A DNA stretch of 64,000 nt from Myxococcales bacterium (GCA_016794505.1 JAEUJZ010000184.1:26819-90818); one strand, 5' to 3'. Counted from the first letter of the stretch, positions 11,614 through 22,243 are shown. A program made the numbers and translations. The notes: generated by a model from the letters alone, not told the origin.

Positions 11614-12006
11614 CTAGACGTTGAACGAAGACCCGCAGCCGCAGGTCGACTTGACGTTGGGGTTGTTGAACTTGAAGCCCGCGCCCTGCAGACCCTCGAC
11701 GTAGTCGACCTCGGTGCCGCGCAGGTACTGCAGGCTCATCTGATCGACGACAAGCTGCACGCCGAACGAGTCATATTCCTTGTCGAGCTGCGTCTTTTGG
11801 TCGAAGTACAGGTCGTACGTGAAGCCCGAGCAGCCGCCACCGACGACGCGCAGGCGCAGGCCGTAGGTGTCTTCGATGTTCTCGGACGCGCGGATCTCTT
11901 TGACCTTCTCTGCCGCGCGCTCGGTCAGGTTGAGGGGGTTGGGCATCGTCGGCCGCGGCGCCGTGGGGGCATCGGGCTTGCGGATGTTGGCAGTGATGGT
12001 CGACAT
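11614..12006 (-). CDS. erpA: A-type iron-sulfur cluster carrier (ErpA-like)
   Basis: A 130-residue protein that carries Fe-S clusters to apo-enzymes in the cytosol. The three ligand cysteines are at C59 (GGGCSGF) and C122/C124 in the C-terminal CGCG motif. The stretch MSLQYLRGTEVDYVEGL strongly resembles E. coli ErpA. An N-terminal Pro-rich extension of about 20 residues is unusual. The start at 12006 is chosen because GGAGGA precedes it; the open frame extends upstream but that part has no conserved sequence. No isc or suf genes are nearby. The sulfite oxidase-like gene ends 90 bases upstream on the same strand. Confidence 0.93.
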   Translation of the reverse strand: MSTITANIRKPDAPTAPRPTMPNPLNLTERAAEKVKEIRASENIEDTYGLRLRVVGGGCSGFTYDLYFDQKTQLDKEYDSFGVQLVVDQMSLQYLRGTEVDYVEGLQGAGFKFNNPNVKSTCGCGSSFNV

Positions 12007-12095
12007 CAGATCCTCCATAACGTGCTTGGTAAGAAACTCATGGGGACGGTACTTGTCAAGCGCAAGCTTTCCGTCGGAAATGGGCTCGTAAGACC

Positions 12096-12719
12096 CTACT
12101 CTCGGGTCTCCTCGGTCTCTTGGTACGAATAGCGCTCCTCTAAGAACGGCTCGCCCCGGTTGTGATAGCCGCGCTCTTCCCAGAAGCCGCGCTTGTTTTC
12201 GTTCATGAATTCGATGCCGCCGACCCACTTGGCGCTCTTCCAGGCGTACAGCTTGGGCACCACCAATCGCAGCGGGCCGCCGTGTTCCTCCGAGAGCGGC
12301 TTTTCATCGTGGCTCCACGCGAACAGCACATCGTCTGCCATCAGCCACGAAAGCGGCACGTTCGTGTAATAGCCATCGAAGCTGTGCAGCATGGCATAGC
12401 GAGCCTGCGGCCGTGCCTTCGCCCGCTCGGCCAGCGTCGCGAACAGCACGCCTTCCCAGCGGTTGTCCAGGCGGCTCCAGGTGGTGACGCAGTGAAAGTC
12501 GCTGGTCCGACGCACCGACGGCAGACTGCGGAATTCATCCCAGCTCAACGAGAAGGGATGGTCCACCTCACCAAAGACACGGAACTGCCACTTGCTCATG
12601 TCCATGAACATCGGGATGCCGCTGTAGTGCAGCACCGGCCACTTCTGGGTCAGCGTCTGACCGGGCGGGACGCGATGGCGAAGCTCAGGCGGGATGCGCT
12701 CTGCGTCGAGTTTGGACAT
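12096..12719 (-). CDS. Sulfite oxidase-like molybdopterin oxidoreductase
   Basis: A 207-residue protein of the sulfite oxidase/YedY fold, the small stand-alone catalytic domain. The motif FHCVTTWS places Cys77 as the probable molybdenum ligand. The later stretch HGGPLRLVVPKLYAWKSAKWV is typical of the family. There is no signal peptide or Tat motif, so it should act in the cytosol, unlike YedY/MsrP. The substrate is unknown. It is divergent from a MoeB-type gene (start 13051), which fits a molybdenum-cofactor theme. Confidence 0.9.
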   Translation of the reverse strand: MSKLDAERIPPELRHRVPPGQTLTQKWPVLHYSGIPMFMDMSKWQFRVFGEVDHPFSLSWDEFRSLPSVRRTSDFHCVTTWSRLDNRWEGVLFATLAERAKARPQARYAMLHSFDGYYTNVPLSWLMADDVLFAWSHDEKPLSEEHGGPLRLVVPKLYAWKSAKWVGGIEFMNENKRGFWEERGYHNRGEPFLEERYSYQETEETRE

Positions 12720-13050
12720 GAGGACTTGCTGCCTTGGCTGAAAAACTGACGATTGGTAAGATTTTTATACACGCCGTCGAGACGCGAAGCAAGGCGTGCG
12801 CTGTCTGCATCGCGGGGACAGTCGCGCATCCTAGGGTCTGTCCTGGGGGCCGCGGCGCCCTGGGACCGTGGGGCAGACCTGGAATCGTCCTGCATCGTGC
12901 AACGTCTTGTCCCATATCGGCAACGTATCGCAGTAGGCTTTCGCAGCGAAGCCGAACCTGCTTTGCCCTTCCATGCGGTCGCGCGTCCGTCGCTAGGCGT
13001 GTGTCGTCGCGGCCAGAGTAAGATGAACGTCACGGACAACGGCTGGAAAC
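12720..13050. other. Divergent intergenic region with a GC-rich hairpin
   Basis: This 331-base gap separates the molybdopterin oxidoreductase from the MoeB-like gene. It contains an AT-rich stretch near 12755-12775 suited to a promoter for the leftward gene. It also holds a hairpin at 12835-12879: GGTCTGTCC pairs with GGGCAGACC (one G-U) around a GC-rich loop. The hairpin could belong to the 5' leader of the rightward gene. No ORF is convincing. Confidence 0.4.
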
Positions 13051-14196
13051 ATGGCGAACTTTCAAAGCTACCTACGAGAGATCAAGTCCCGCATTGCAGA
13101 GACCACGGTCGATGAGATTCGACAGAAGCCACCGCAGGTGCTCATTGATGTGCGCGAAGGCGAGGAGAACCAAGAGGGCTACATCCCCGGCTCGGACTGG
13201 ATTCCGCGCGGCAAGCTAGAGCAGCGCATCGAAGACGCGGTACCCGATCGCGCGGCGGATATCGTGCTGTACTGCGCCGGGGGCAACCGCAGCGCGCTGG
13301 CGGCACGCACCCTTGGAGAGCTGGGTTATACCCAGGTGCGCTCGCTGGCCGGTGGCTTTGGCGCGTGGAAGAAAGCCGGACTGCCGATCGACAAGCCGTT
13401 TGTTTTCACCGACGCGCAGAAGGCTCGCTATGCCCGCCACACCATGCTGCCCGAGGTTGGCGAGGTCGGGCAGGCTAGGCTGTTGCGCTCGCGCGTGCTG
13501 CTCGTCGGGGCAGGCGGCCTGGGATCGCCCTCGGGCCTGTACCTGGGAGCCGCGGGCATTGGCACCATCGGCATTGTCGATGACGACGTCGTCGATGCGT
13601 CGAACCTGCAGCGGCAGGTGCTGCACAACATGACGCGCATCGGTGTACCCAAAGTCGACTCGGCAAAACAGACGCTGTCGGATCTAAATCCCGACGTCCA
13701 GGTCATCCCGCACCGGGTGCGACTGAACTCGGAAAATGTGCTCGACATCTTGAACGGCTACGACCTGGTGGTCGATGGCGCCGACAACTTTCAGACGCGA
13801 TACCTGCTAAACGACGCAGCGCTGATGCTCAAAAAGCCGGTGGTGCATGCGTCGATCTTCCGCTTTGAAGGGCAGATCACGACGTTCCTGCCATTCGACG
13901 GTCCCTGCTATCGCTGCTTGTATCCCGAGCCGCCGCCGGCTGGTATGGCGCCCTCGTGCAACGAAGCCGGGGTACTGGGTGTGTTGCCCGGCGTCATCGG
14001 CGTCCTGCAAGCCACCGAAGCGGTGAAGATCCTGCTCGGCATCGGTCAGACGCTGTCGGGTCGGCTGCTGATCTACGACGCGCTGGCCGCCAAGTTCCGC
14101 GAGCTAAAGCTGCGCCGCGATCCCGGCTGCGTGGTCTGTTCCGATCCCAAAAAGCCGATCCAGCTCATCGACTACGAAGCCTTCTGCAACATCTGA
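13051..14196 (+). CDS. moeB: Rhodanese-MoeB/ThiF-type sulfur-carrier adenylyltransferase
   Basis: A 381-residue fusion. An N-terminal rhodanese domain (about 15-115) has the sulfur-carrying Cys75 in the loop CAGGNRS. An E1-like adenylyltransferase (about 120-380) has the nucleotide motif VGAGGLGSP (152-160), the zinc pairs CYRC and CVVC, and the conserved PSCNEAGVLG stretch. Such enzymes adenylate the C-terminal Gly-Gly of MoaD, ThiS or CysO. In MoeZ and MOCS3 the rhodanese domain is C-terminal; here it is N-terminal. No MoaD or ThiS gene is in the window, so the carrier is unknown. Proximity to the divergent molybdoenzyme favours molybdopterin synthesis. Confidence 0.9.
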   Translation: MANFQSYLREIKSRIAETTVDEIRQKPPQVLIDVREGEENQEGYIPGSDWIPRGKLEQRIEDAVPDRAADIVLYCAGGNRSALAARTLGELGYTQVRSLAGGFGAWKKAGLPIDKPFVFTDAQKARYARHTMLPEVGEVGQARLLRSRVLLVGAGGLGSPSGLYLGAAGIGTIGIVDDDVVDASNLQRQVLHNMTRIGVPKVDSAKQTLSDLNPDVQVIPHRVRLNSENVLDILNGYDLVVDGADNFQTRYLLNDAALMLKKPVVHASIFRFEGQITTFLPFDGPCYRCLYPEPPPAGMAPSCNEAGVLGVLPGVIGVLQATEAVKILLGIGQTLSGRLLIYDALAAKFRELKLRRDPGCVVCSDPKKPIQLIDYEAFCNI

Positions 14197-14278
14197 TTGC
14201 ATCGCTGCGCTTCGCGATCGGTCCGTCTCGCCGACAGAGCCGATCCGAATCAAACAGAGCGCCGTGCTGCGTCGAGGT

Positions 14279-14491
14279 CTACGAAAACTCGCGCAGGATC
14301 TTGGGGTCTTTGGTGGCTCCTAGAACCTGTGAACAGCGACTGCACACGTACAGAGCATGGGTGGGGCTGGGCGTAGCGCCAAGCAAGAGCAAGAGCCAGC
14401 CGCCCGTTGTGTATCTCGGCTCGGGATGCACCAGGGGATGTTGGATGTCGTGCCCGCAGCGGCAGGTCTTGGGATAGTTCGGGGAAGCCAC
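14279..14491 (-). CDS. Small zinc-ribbon-like protein
   Basis: A 70-residue open frame in the gap between the MoeB-like gene and the SDR, on the opposite strand. It reads CRCGH near the N-terminus and CSRC near the C-terminus, about 40 residues apart. A hydrophobic GGWLLLLLG segment lies between them. Paired Cys knuckles around a hydrophobic core suggest a zinc ribbon. The start is taken as GTG 14491. It lacks a clear Shine-Dalgarno, and an ATG in another frame overlaps it, so the start is uncertain. Function is not recognised. Confidence 0.55.
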   Translation of the reverse strand: MASPNYPKTCRCGHDIQHPLVHPEPRYTTGGWLLLLLGATPSPTHALYVCSRCSQVLGATKDPKILREFS

Positions 14492-14605
14492 GCGTGCATT
14501 CTGCCAGCGTGCAGCATCGACGGCAATCGTGCAGCCTGTGGTCGCGCGGTGCGCCCGCGAGCTTTGTTCAACTGGGGGCTGCGATGCTCGGCGTATAGTG
14601 GCCGC

Positions 14606-15439
14606 ATGCAGCTGCAACACAAGGTCGCGCTGATCACCGGAGGCTCGTCGGGCATCGGCTTTTCGTTGGCCAAGCGCATGGTCCAAGGGGGGGCCAGCGT
14701 GGCCCTGGTGGCTCGCAATGTCGATGCTCTGGAAGCTGCCGCGAGTCGTCTGCGTGGCGAGTCGAGCGTGCAGAACGGCACAAGTCGCGTGCTCACGATC
14801 GCTGCGGATGTCGCGGATCGCACAGCACTCGATCGTCTGCCGCAGACCGTCGTCGAAGCGCTGGGGGGCCTGGATCTCTTGGTCAACAACGCGGGCGTCA
14901 ACCACCGCGGGCTGGCCTTGGGCAACACGCCCGATCAGCTGGCGCAGATCATCGACGTGAACCTGGCCGCCCCGGTGTACCTCAGCCGCCGCGCGCTGGA
15001 CTTCTTGCGACCCGGCGGCGCCATCATTCAGATCTCTAGCTTGGCGGGGAAGGTTCCGTTTATCGAGCAGGCGACGTATTCGGCGAGCAAGGCGGGTCTG
15101 CGCTTTTTTTCCATCGCTCTTGGGGAAGAGCTGGAGTCGCGCAACATCCATGTGCTGTGCGTAAACCCTGGCCCTGTCGATACCGGCTTCTTTGGCGATG
15201 TGAAAAAAGCGTCGGACATCACGTTTTCGCAGCCGATGTCGACGCCCGACGAGATCGCCGATGTGACGCTGCGGGCGCTGGCTCTGCGGCAGGTCGAGGT
15301 GGATCAGCCGCAGGTCTCGGGCTGGCTGGCCACGCTCGGCTACGTGTCTCCTGCGCTGAAGCGGCTGCTGCGGCCAATCTTGATGCGGCGTGGGGCGCGC
15401 AACAAAGAGGAGTACATGCGCAGAAAAGGCCTGCTATAG
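14606..15439 (+). CDS. Short-chain dehydrogenase/reductase
   Basis: A 277-residue classical SDR. The cofactor motif TGGSSGIG starts at residue 11, NNAG is present, a Ser (QISSLAG) precedes the active-site YSASK (Tyr158, Lys162), and PGPVDT follows. The basic residue after the first strand favours NADP(H). The C-terminal part (SPALKRLLRPILMRRG) resembles 3-ketodihydrosphingosine reductase-like or DltE-like SDRs, but the substrate cannot be fixed. The ATG at 14606 is chosen because the Rossmann strand begins five residues later; the open frame upstream has no family features. Its stop overlaps the tail of the next, convergent gene by 6 bases. Confidence 0.92.
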   Translation: MQLQHKVALITGGSSGIGFSLAKRMVQGGASVALVARNVDALEAAASRLRGESSVQNGTSRVLTIAADVADRTALDRLPQTVVEALGGLDLLVNNAGVNHRGLALGNTPDQLAQIIDVNLAAPVYLSRRALDFLRPGGAIIQISSLAGKVPFIEQATYSASKAGLRFFSIALGEELESRNIHVLCVNPGPVDTGFFGDVKKASDITFSQPMSTPDEIADVTLRALALRQVEVDQPQVSGWLATLGYVSPALKRLLRPILMRRGARNKEEYMRRKGLL

Positions 15440-15841
15440 ACCGCTTTTTGCTGCGCGCAGTGCCGACTCAAACGCGGCGCGATTGTTGAACACTTGAAGC
15501 GCTCCGCCCAGCGCCAGGTTCGCCACCGAGACCCCCATCGCCACGATCTTGGTCGTCACCAACAGGGACAGCTTTGCGCGCTCTTGATGCGACGCCGCCC
15601 AGCTCGTAAACGTGACACGCACGTCCGAGTCATATCCCGTCGCATCCGACCAGTCGCAGAAGATCTGCATGCGCTTGTGTTGGGCCAAGCCTTGCGTCGC
15701 CGCATCGAGCATGAACGCGCCGAGCTTCCGGTCGAAGTGGCCGGTCAGACGAACCAGCAGCACATCCGGTCGCGGCCACGAGAGCTGGATATCGCCCTTA
15801 GATGACGCCAGCTGCTGAGGCGGTTCAGAAGGTTTGGCCAT
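15434..15841 (-). CDS. STAS-like domain protein
   Basis: A 135-residue soluble protein. The pattern of short strands and helices (WPRPDVLLVRLTGHF, MQIFCDWSDATGYDSDVR, LSLLVTTKIVAMGVSVANL) fits the STAS/SpoIIAA-like fold used in anti-anti-sigma regulation and signalling. Homology is judged by eye only. The ATG at 15841 is preferred over an upstream TTG at 15874. It is divergent from a second STAS-like gene at 15962, so the pair may share a promoter region and function. Confidence 0.7.
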   Translation of the reverse strand: MAKPSEPPQQLASSKGDIQLSWPRPDVLLVRLTGHFDRKLGAFMLDAATQGLAQHKRMQIFCDWSDATGYDSDVRVTFTSWAASHQERAKLSLLVTTKIVAMGVSVANLALGGALQVFNNRAAFESALRAAKSGL

Positions 15842-15961
15842 GAGCTGCGCCGCTCGTCGTTGCGAAGCGGCCAAGCCATCTTAGCACTCTGTGTTTCCTC
15901 GCCTCGCGTGATTCTGGAGTCCTCACCCAAGATATGCTCAGCGAGCAGGGTTTCATCGTTC

Positions 15962-16396
15962 ATGGCTGCCACACCAACCGTGCTACTTCGCACGGACTAT
16001 GTCGTGCTGACGCAAGAACACGACGGAAAGATCATTCGCTATCGCCGCACGGCGGTGCCCTTTCCTATGCTGCAGGTCGCCCAGCAGGTGTACGAGCACG
16101 TGCTTGCCGTTTATGAGCGCATTGGGCGACGGGGCCGGGGCCTGCTGGTGGACTCTCGCGATGCGGTGGGTCGCAATGACCCAGAGTTCGAGAAGCTGCT
16201 GCTGAGCTTTCGCGATCGCGCCATTCCAGGGTTCGCTGCGCACGTCATCCTGATGCGCACCGCTGTCGGGATTCTGCAAGCGCAGCGCATCGATCGCAGC
16301 CTGCGTAGCGATCGTAAAGCGTACTTGACGACCGACAACGAAGACGATGCGATTCGCTTCCTGCTGCAGCAGCTCGACGCGCGGTCATCGGCTTGA
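15962..16396 (+). CDS. STAS-like domain protein, partner of the divergent gene
   Basis: A 144-residue soluble protein with the same general fold as its divergent neighbour: strand (YVVLTQEHDGKIIRYRR), helix, then RGLLVDSRDAVGRNDPEFE and the later VILMRTAVGILQAQRI. It has no catalytic motif. It may act as a regulatory or scaffold module. The ATG at 15962 is used because the conserved fold starts there; the frame upstream reads as non-coding. Confidence 0.7.
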   Translation: MAATPTVLLRTDYVVLTQEHDGKIIRYRRTAVPFPMLQVAQQVYEHVLAVYERIGRRGRGLLVDSRDAVGRNDPEFEKLLLSFRDRAIPGFAAHVILMRTAVGILQAQRIDRSLRSDRKAYLTTDNEDDAIRFLLQQLDARSSA

Positions 16397-16435
16397 GCCG
16401 ATCCAAGAAGCAATGTCCTTGCGGGCTGCATCAAA

Positions 16436-17056
16436 ATGCACGTCATGACCTCGTTCAATCCCCCTACGCGCACCGAACCTCGCGATGACTTGATCCAGAC
16501 ACTAAGCCGAGAAAGCGCGCTTTCCCCGACGCAGATCGCGGATCTGCTGCAGCAGCAGCCGACGCGATCCACCCCGGATGGAGCAGAGGTGTTTTTGCGT
16601 CGACAGAAGGTGCCGCGTCCGCTGCCCGAGGTCTTTTCCTTCTTTGCGCAGGCCGAAAACCTGCAGCAACTGACGCCAGCGTTTCTCGACTTTCGCATCC
16701 TGACGCCGCTGCCGATTGCCATGCAGGTCGGGACGCTGATCGACTATCGCATTCGCTTGCGCGGCCTGCCGATGCGCTGGCGCACGCGGATCAGCGCGTG
16801 GCAGCCACCGCATCGCTTCGCCGATGAGCAGCTTCGCGGTCCATACAGCGTGTGGTGGCACGAACACCTGTTTGCAGAAGTCGACGGTGGCACATTGATT
16901 ACCGACCGCGTCCTTTTCAAATCACCGCTGAGCATTCTTGCGCATCCATTGCTGGTGCGTCGTGAGCTGGCCCGTATCTTTGAGTACCGCAGGCAGCGCG
17001 TCGCTGAGCGCTTCGGCTACGCGGTGTTGCCGACCTTTGAGCCATACGGCGCGTGA
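16436..17056 (+). CDS. SRPBCC (START/Bet v1-like) family protein
   Basis: A 206-residue protein. After about 50 residues of polar leader comes a helix-grip fold sequence typical of SRPBCC ligand-binding proteins: VPRPLPEVFSFFAQAENLQQLTPAFLDFRIL, then GTLIDYRIRLRGLPMRWRTRI and GGTLITDRVLFKSPL. Members bind hydrophobic ligands or act as cyclases. Several in this branch are annotated as ligand-binding SRPBCC domains. Start codons at 16436 and 16445 are both possible. Confidence 0.85.
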   Translation: MHVMTSFNPPTRTEPRDDLIQTLSRESALSPTQIADLLQQQPTRSTPDGAEVFLRRQKVPRPLPEVFSFFAQAENLQQLTPAFLDFRILTPLPIAMQVGTLIDYRIRLRGLPMRWRTRISAWQPPHRFADEQLRGPYSVWWHEHLFAEVDGGTLITDRVLFKSPLSILAHPLLVRRELARIFEYRRQRVAERFGYAVLPTFEPYGA

Positions 17057-17072
17057 AGCGAGTCGGCGTGAT

Positions 17073-17441
17073 CTATCGCGGTGTCAGCAAGGTCTTGATC
17101 TTGGTGAGCAGGCGAGCCATTTCGACCGGCTTGGTGTCGAAGTCGCTGCAGCCCGCAGCGAGCGCACTTTCGCGATCGCTGGTCAGAGCGTGTGCCGTCA
17201 AGGCCACAATGGGAATGTGACGGCAGGCTGGATCGGCCTTGATTCGCCGCGTGGCTTCCCATCCATCGATCTCGGGCAGGCTGAGATCCATCAAGACTAA
17301 ATCAGGCTGTTCACGTCGCGCTGCTTCGACTCCCAGCAGGCCGTTTTCTGCGCTGACGATCTGATAGCCAGCCCGCAGCAAGCGTCGCGACAGCATGTCT
17401 AGATTCATCGGGTTGTCTTCGACGATCAGGATCCTGGCCAT
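17073..17441 (-). CDS. Single-domain response regulator (CheY-like), H-NOX operon
   Basis: A 122-residue receiver domain with no output domain. The acidic pair is in VEDN, the phosphoacceptor is Asp52 (LVLMDLSLP), Thr lies in IVALTAHA, and Lys in DTKPVE. It follows the hybrid kinase by 3 bases and is the third gene of the H-NOX operon. It probably takes phosphate from the kinase or passes it along a relay. The final output must be encoded elsewhere. Confidence 0.93.
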   Translation of the reverse strand: MARILIVEDNPMNLDMLSRRLLRAGYQIVSAENGLLGVEAARREQPDLVLMDLSLPEIDGWEATRRIKADPACRHIPIVALTAHALTSDRESALAAGCSDFDTKPVEMARLLTKIKTLLTPR

Positions 17442-17444
17442 GGC

Positions 17445-19240
<1,796 letters not shown>

Positions 19241-19244
<4 letters not shown>

Positions 19245-19819
19245 GCCGAGGCTTCCATGCCAGTCGATGGCGCCTGTGTCTCGACGGTGATGGTGAAGCG
19301 CACCTGCGTTCCGCTGCCGGCGGACTCATCGTCTCGCTCGATGCGCACGTTCTCGCGATAGTGCTCGGCGCAGCCCCTGATCAGCCCTTCGGCCAAGTCT
19401 GCGAGTCCACGCGGCGAGCGATAGAGCATCGTCAGGGTCTGGTCACTTACGCGCTCGCAGAAAAAGCGCGGCAGCTCGGCATCGGCGTACAGCTTGCGAA
19501 CCTCGACATGGATGTGTTCTTCGACTGCGGAAAGGAAGTCGAGCGTCGATGCATGCGCGGCAAAAAAGCCAGGATAGCCGCGGACAAAGCGGCCGAGCAG
19601 ATAGTGACCAAACGCCTTCAGCAGATCGGGAATCGCAACACCTGCGCGGGCGGATAACTGTTGCAGCAGCTTGACCATTTCCTCGACGGGATAGGTGCCC
19701 ACGGAGGTATAGACGCCCTGCGAGGGCAAGTGAGCCGCTTCGATGATGTGTTCGACCGTGGCGAGCGAGAAGCGCTCCTCGACCATGGTCAGAAACTCTG
19801 TGAACACGATGCCCTTCAT
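19241..19819 (-). CDS. H-NOX heme-nitric oxide/oxygen sensor
   Basis: A 192-residue heme sensor (HNOB family) beginning MKGIVFTEFL, the usual start of the fold. The proximal heme ligand is probably His104 in EHIHVEVRKLY, and the heme-propionate motif YxSxR is intact (Tyr133-Arg137, YRSPR). No distal-pocket Tyr is evident by eye, which would favour NO selectivity, but this needs a model. The start at 19819 is chosen because it gives the canonical N-terminus and a G-rich tract lies just upstream; an in-frame extension to 19855 is unlikely. It is the first gene of the H-NOX/kinase/regulator operon. Confidence 0.94.
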
Positions 19820-19951
19820 CAGACCCCCCCGCGCAGTCGGCTGATCTGGCTGCACGAAGATTGTATCGCGATCGCAGACGGACTGGCGCCTGCTCGATGC
19901 CTCACAAAGCGAGGCCGAGGTCTCGCCTGTGAATCCGAGCGCGGGCCGTGT

Positions 19952-21127
19952 TCAGTGACGCTTACGCGGCAGGTCTTCTTCGAGCGCCTTGAGATAGTCA
20001 ATGGGGGGCGCATCACGGCCAGAGAGACGCGGCGGAACTGCGCCGGCCGTCGGACCGAGATCACGCAGGCTGCGCGCCAAGGATCGCAAAAGGTCGCGCG
20101 TTCCAGGCAGCGATCCCAGGGCAGGCAGCAGATCGGCTTCGCCTTGTCCTTCGGCGATCGCGGCCCCCAGGCTGCGCACGGTCTCAACGGACAGCCGACC
20201 CCGCCGCAGCAGATCTTGCAGCGAGTTGCGCAGCGACTCTAGCGAGTAGGCATGGCGATCGACCATCTCGACCGCGACGCGGACCACGGCATCGGCGGCC
20301 AAGCGCCCGTCTTCGTGCAGCACCAGCGCCGCCTGGAAATAGTTGTAAATCGGCACCAAGCGCACGCCGTAGCGATCAAAGCGGCGAGGCGGCGAGCGAC
20401 GATCCAGGTGGATAAAAATGCGGCCCACGATCTCGTCGCGGAACGGGCTGTCTTCGGCGAACGCGATGGACGCCTTGGCCGCGTCGTCCTGCGTGCGGGA
20501 ATAGACCGACTCAAACAGTGCCACTGTGCGGGCTGCGTCGTCGGGATAGGTGCCGACGCGCTGCAGGATCTCTTCAAGCAAGGTCCGCGGCACGCGCCCG
20601 CGCAGCAGGTCGCCGTACAGCGAATAGATGAACGCGTCGGACTCGGCGTCGTCGCCAAAGCAGATCTCGCGGGCGCTGTGGGCGACACCGGCCCGGCCGG
20701 CTAGAAGCGCGGGAAGCTTGTACCCCACCTGTTCGCGCAGGGCGCGAAAGCGACCCGTCAGCAAGTTGCGCAGGTTTGGCTTCAGGATGAACTCGTCGAA
20801 CTCGATGCCGTCGAGGCGTAGCTTTTCGGTCAGCACGCGTCGCATCTGCCGCGGACTGCCCGAGACAAAGCAGACACGCGTCGTCTCGCCGGGGCGGGTC
20901 GATTGTCGAAGCTCGCGCAGCAGCGTCGCTGCGCCGGGGACATTGCGCTTGTCGATGGCGCGCTCGATGGCTGTGCGCAGAAGCGCTCGCACGCTGTCGA
21001 AGTCGGTCTGCAAGTACGTCTTGTCGAGATCCCAGCGATAGATGTACGTCACGGTTGGCCGATCGCCCGACGGAAACGAGGGGTCGCTCGACGAATGCGC
21101 AGAGGGGGGAGTGCTGGGCGTAGACAT
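19952..21127 (-). CDS. APP1-like (DUF2183) phosphatidate phosphatase-like protein
   Basis: A 391-residue HAD-type phosphatase. The nucleophile motif is WDLDKT (Asp33, Asp35), motif II is in CFVSGSP, a Lys follows (FILKPN), and motif IV is GDDAESDAFIY. This order matches the APP1/LNS2 group, whose characterised members remove phosphate from phosphatidic acid. There is no signal peptide or membrane segment. It starts 12 bases after plsX on the same strand, so it is probably co-transcribed with that phospholipid gene. The C-terminal 150 residues are helical and Arg-rich with no recognised function. Confidence 0.78.
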   Translation of the reverse strand: MSTPSTPPSAHSSSDPSFPSGDRPTVTYIYRWDLDKTYLQTDFDSVRALLRTAIERAIDKRNVPGAATLLRELRQSTRPGETTRVCFVSGSPRQMRRVLTEKLRLDGIEFDEFILKPNLRNLLTGRFRALREQVGYKLPALLAGRAGVAHSAREICFGDDAESDAFIYSLYGDLLRGRVPRTLLEEILQRVGTYPDDAARTVALFESVYSRTQDDAAKASIAFAEDSPFRDEIVGRIFIHLDRRSPPRRFDRYGVRLVPIYNYFQAALVLHEDGRLAADAVVRVAVEMVDRHAYSLESLRNSLQDLLRRGRLSVETVRSLGAAIAEGQGEADLLPALGSLPGTRDLLRSLARSLRDLGPTAGAVPPRLSGRDAPPIDYLKALEEDLPRKRH

Positions 21128-21139
21128 GACTCCCTGGCT

Positions 21140-22243
21140 CTACGCCGACACCGGGGGATCGACGCGCGGGATCTCGCGCAGGGCCCGTTCGATCTCTTGC
21201 ACCATGCCGGTTGCGACGGTCTTGGCGGCCACTTTGACGGCGTTTTGGATGGCGTGCGACTGGCTGCGTCCGTGCGCTTTGATCATCACGCGATCAAAGC
21301 CCAGAAGCGGCGCGCCGCCGTACTGCTTCCAGTCCGTTAGCTCTTTCAATCGCCCGATGCCGCCCGAGAGCATGGCCAGGCCCGCTCGCCACATCAGCTT
21401 TTCTTTGTAGGCATAGCTGGCCAAGCGCACAACCGTCTCCGAGACGCCTTCGAGCATCTTGAGGACGACGTTGCCGACGAAGCCACTGCACACGATGACG
21501 TCCGCGCTGCCGCGTGGAATATCGACGCCTTCGACGTTGCCGATGAAGTTGATGCCGGACATCTGCGACAGTCGCGCGTACGCTTCGGCGACCTCTTTGG
21601 GGCCCTTGCCAGCCTCGGCACCGTTCGACAGCAGCGCCACCTTGGGGCGGGCATTTTTTGACACGCGCGAGGCATAGCCAGCGCCCATCACGGCAAACGT
21701 ACACAGATCATCGGCCGTCACGTCCAGCGTCGCTCCTACGTCGAGCAGCAGCGAGAACGGATCGTCTTTTTCCCCGCGGCGCATCTCGGTCGGATAGACC
21801 GCAGCCAGCGCGCAGCGCCGCACTCCTTCGAGGCGGCGGAAATAGCGCTGGCAGGCCAAGACGGAAGCGCCCGTGTTGCCCGCCGAGACCAGCGCATCGG
21901 CACGGCCCTCGGCACAGAGGCGAGCGGCAACCGCGATGCTGGCATCGGGCTTCGCATCCAAGGCCACCCTCGGCGACTCATCCATGGCCACGGCATCTTT
22001 GGCATGGTGAATGGCAATTCGCTCGGCATCGTGGCGAATCTCATACAGCAGCGCCGACAGCCGTGGCGCATCGCCGACGAGCAGCAAGTGCAACGGACGC
22101 TCACCGCTGCGCCGCTCGATCGACAGCGCCGCTGCGGCTTTGACCACTTCCTCGGGACCAAGATCACCGCCCATGGCATCCATGGCGATGGTCAGCGGCG
22201 CAGCAGCCGGGACAGAAGCAGAGCCAGAAGCTGGAACCGACAT
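21140..22243 (-). CDS. plsX: Phosphate acyltransferase PlsX
   Basis: A 367-residue peripheral membrane enzyme that makes acyl-phosphate from acyl-ACP, the first step of phosphatidic acid synthesis through PlsY. Family motifs include AMDAMGGDLGPE, DALVSAGNTGA, LLDVGAT, ALLSNGAEAGKG and NFIGNVEG. The partner gene plsY lies far away at 51.7 kb. An 18-residue Ala/Ser/Pro-rich leader precedes the fold. The gene heads a two-gene unit with the APP1-like phosphatase. Confidence 0.96.
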   Translation of the reverse strand: MSVPASGSASVPAAAPLTIAMDAMGGDLGPEEVVKAAAALSIERRSGERPLHLLLVGDAPRLSALLYEIRHDAERIAIHHAKDAVAMDESPRVALDAKPDASIAVAARLCAEGRADALVSAGNTGASVLACQRYFRRLEGVRRCALAAVYPTEMRRGEKDDPFSLLLDVGATLDVTADDLCTFAVMGAGYASRVSKNARPKVALLSNGAEAGKGPKEVAEAYARLSQMSGINFIGNVEGVDIPRGSADVIVCSGFVGNVVLKMLEGVSETVVRLASYAYKEKLMWRAGLAMLSGGIGRLKELTDWKQYGGAPLLGFDRVMIKAHGRSQSHAIQNAVKVAAKTVATGMVQEIERALREIPRVDPPVSA

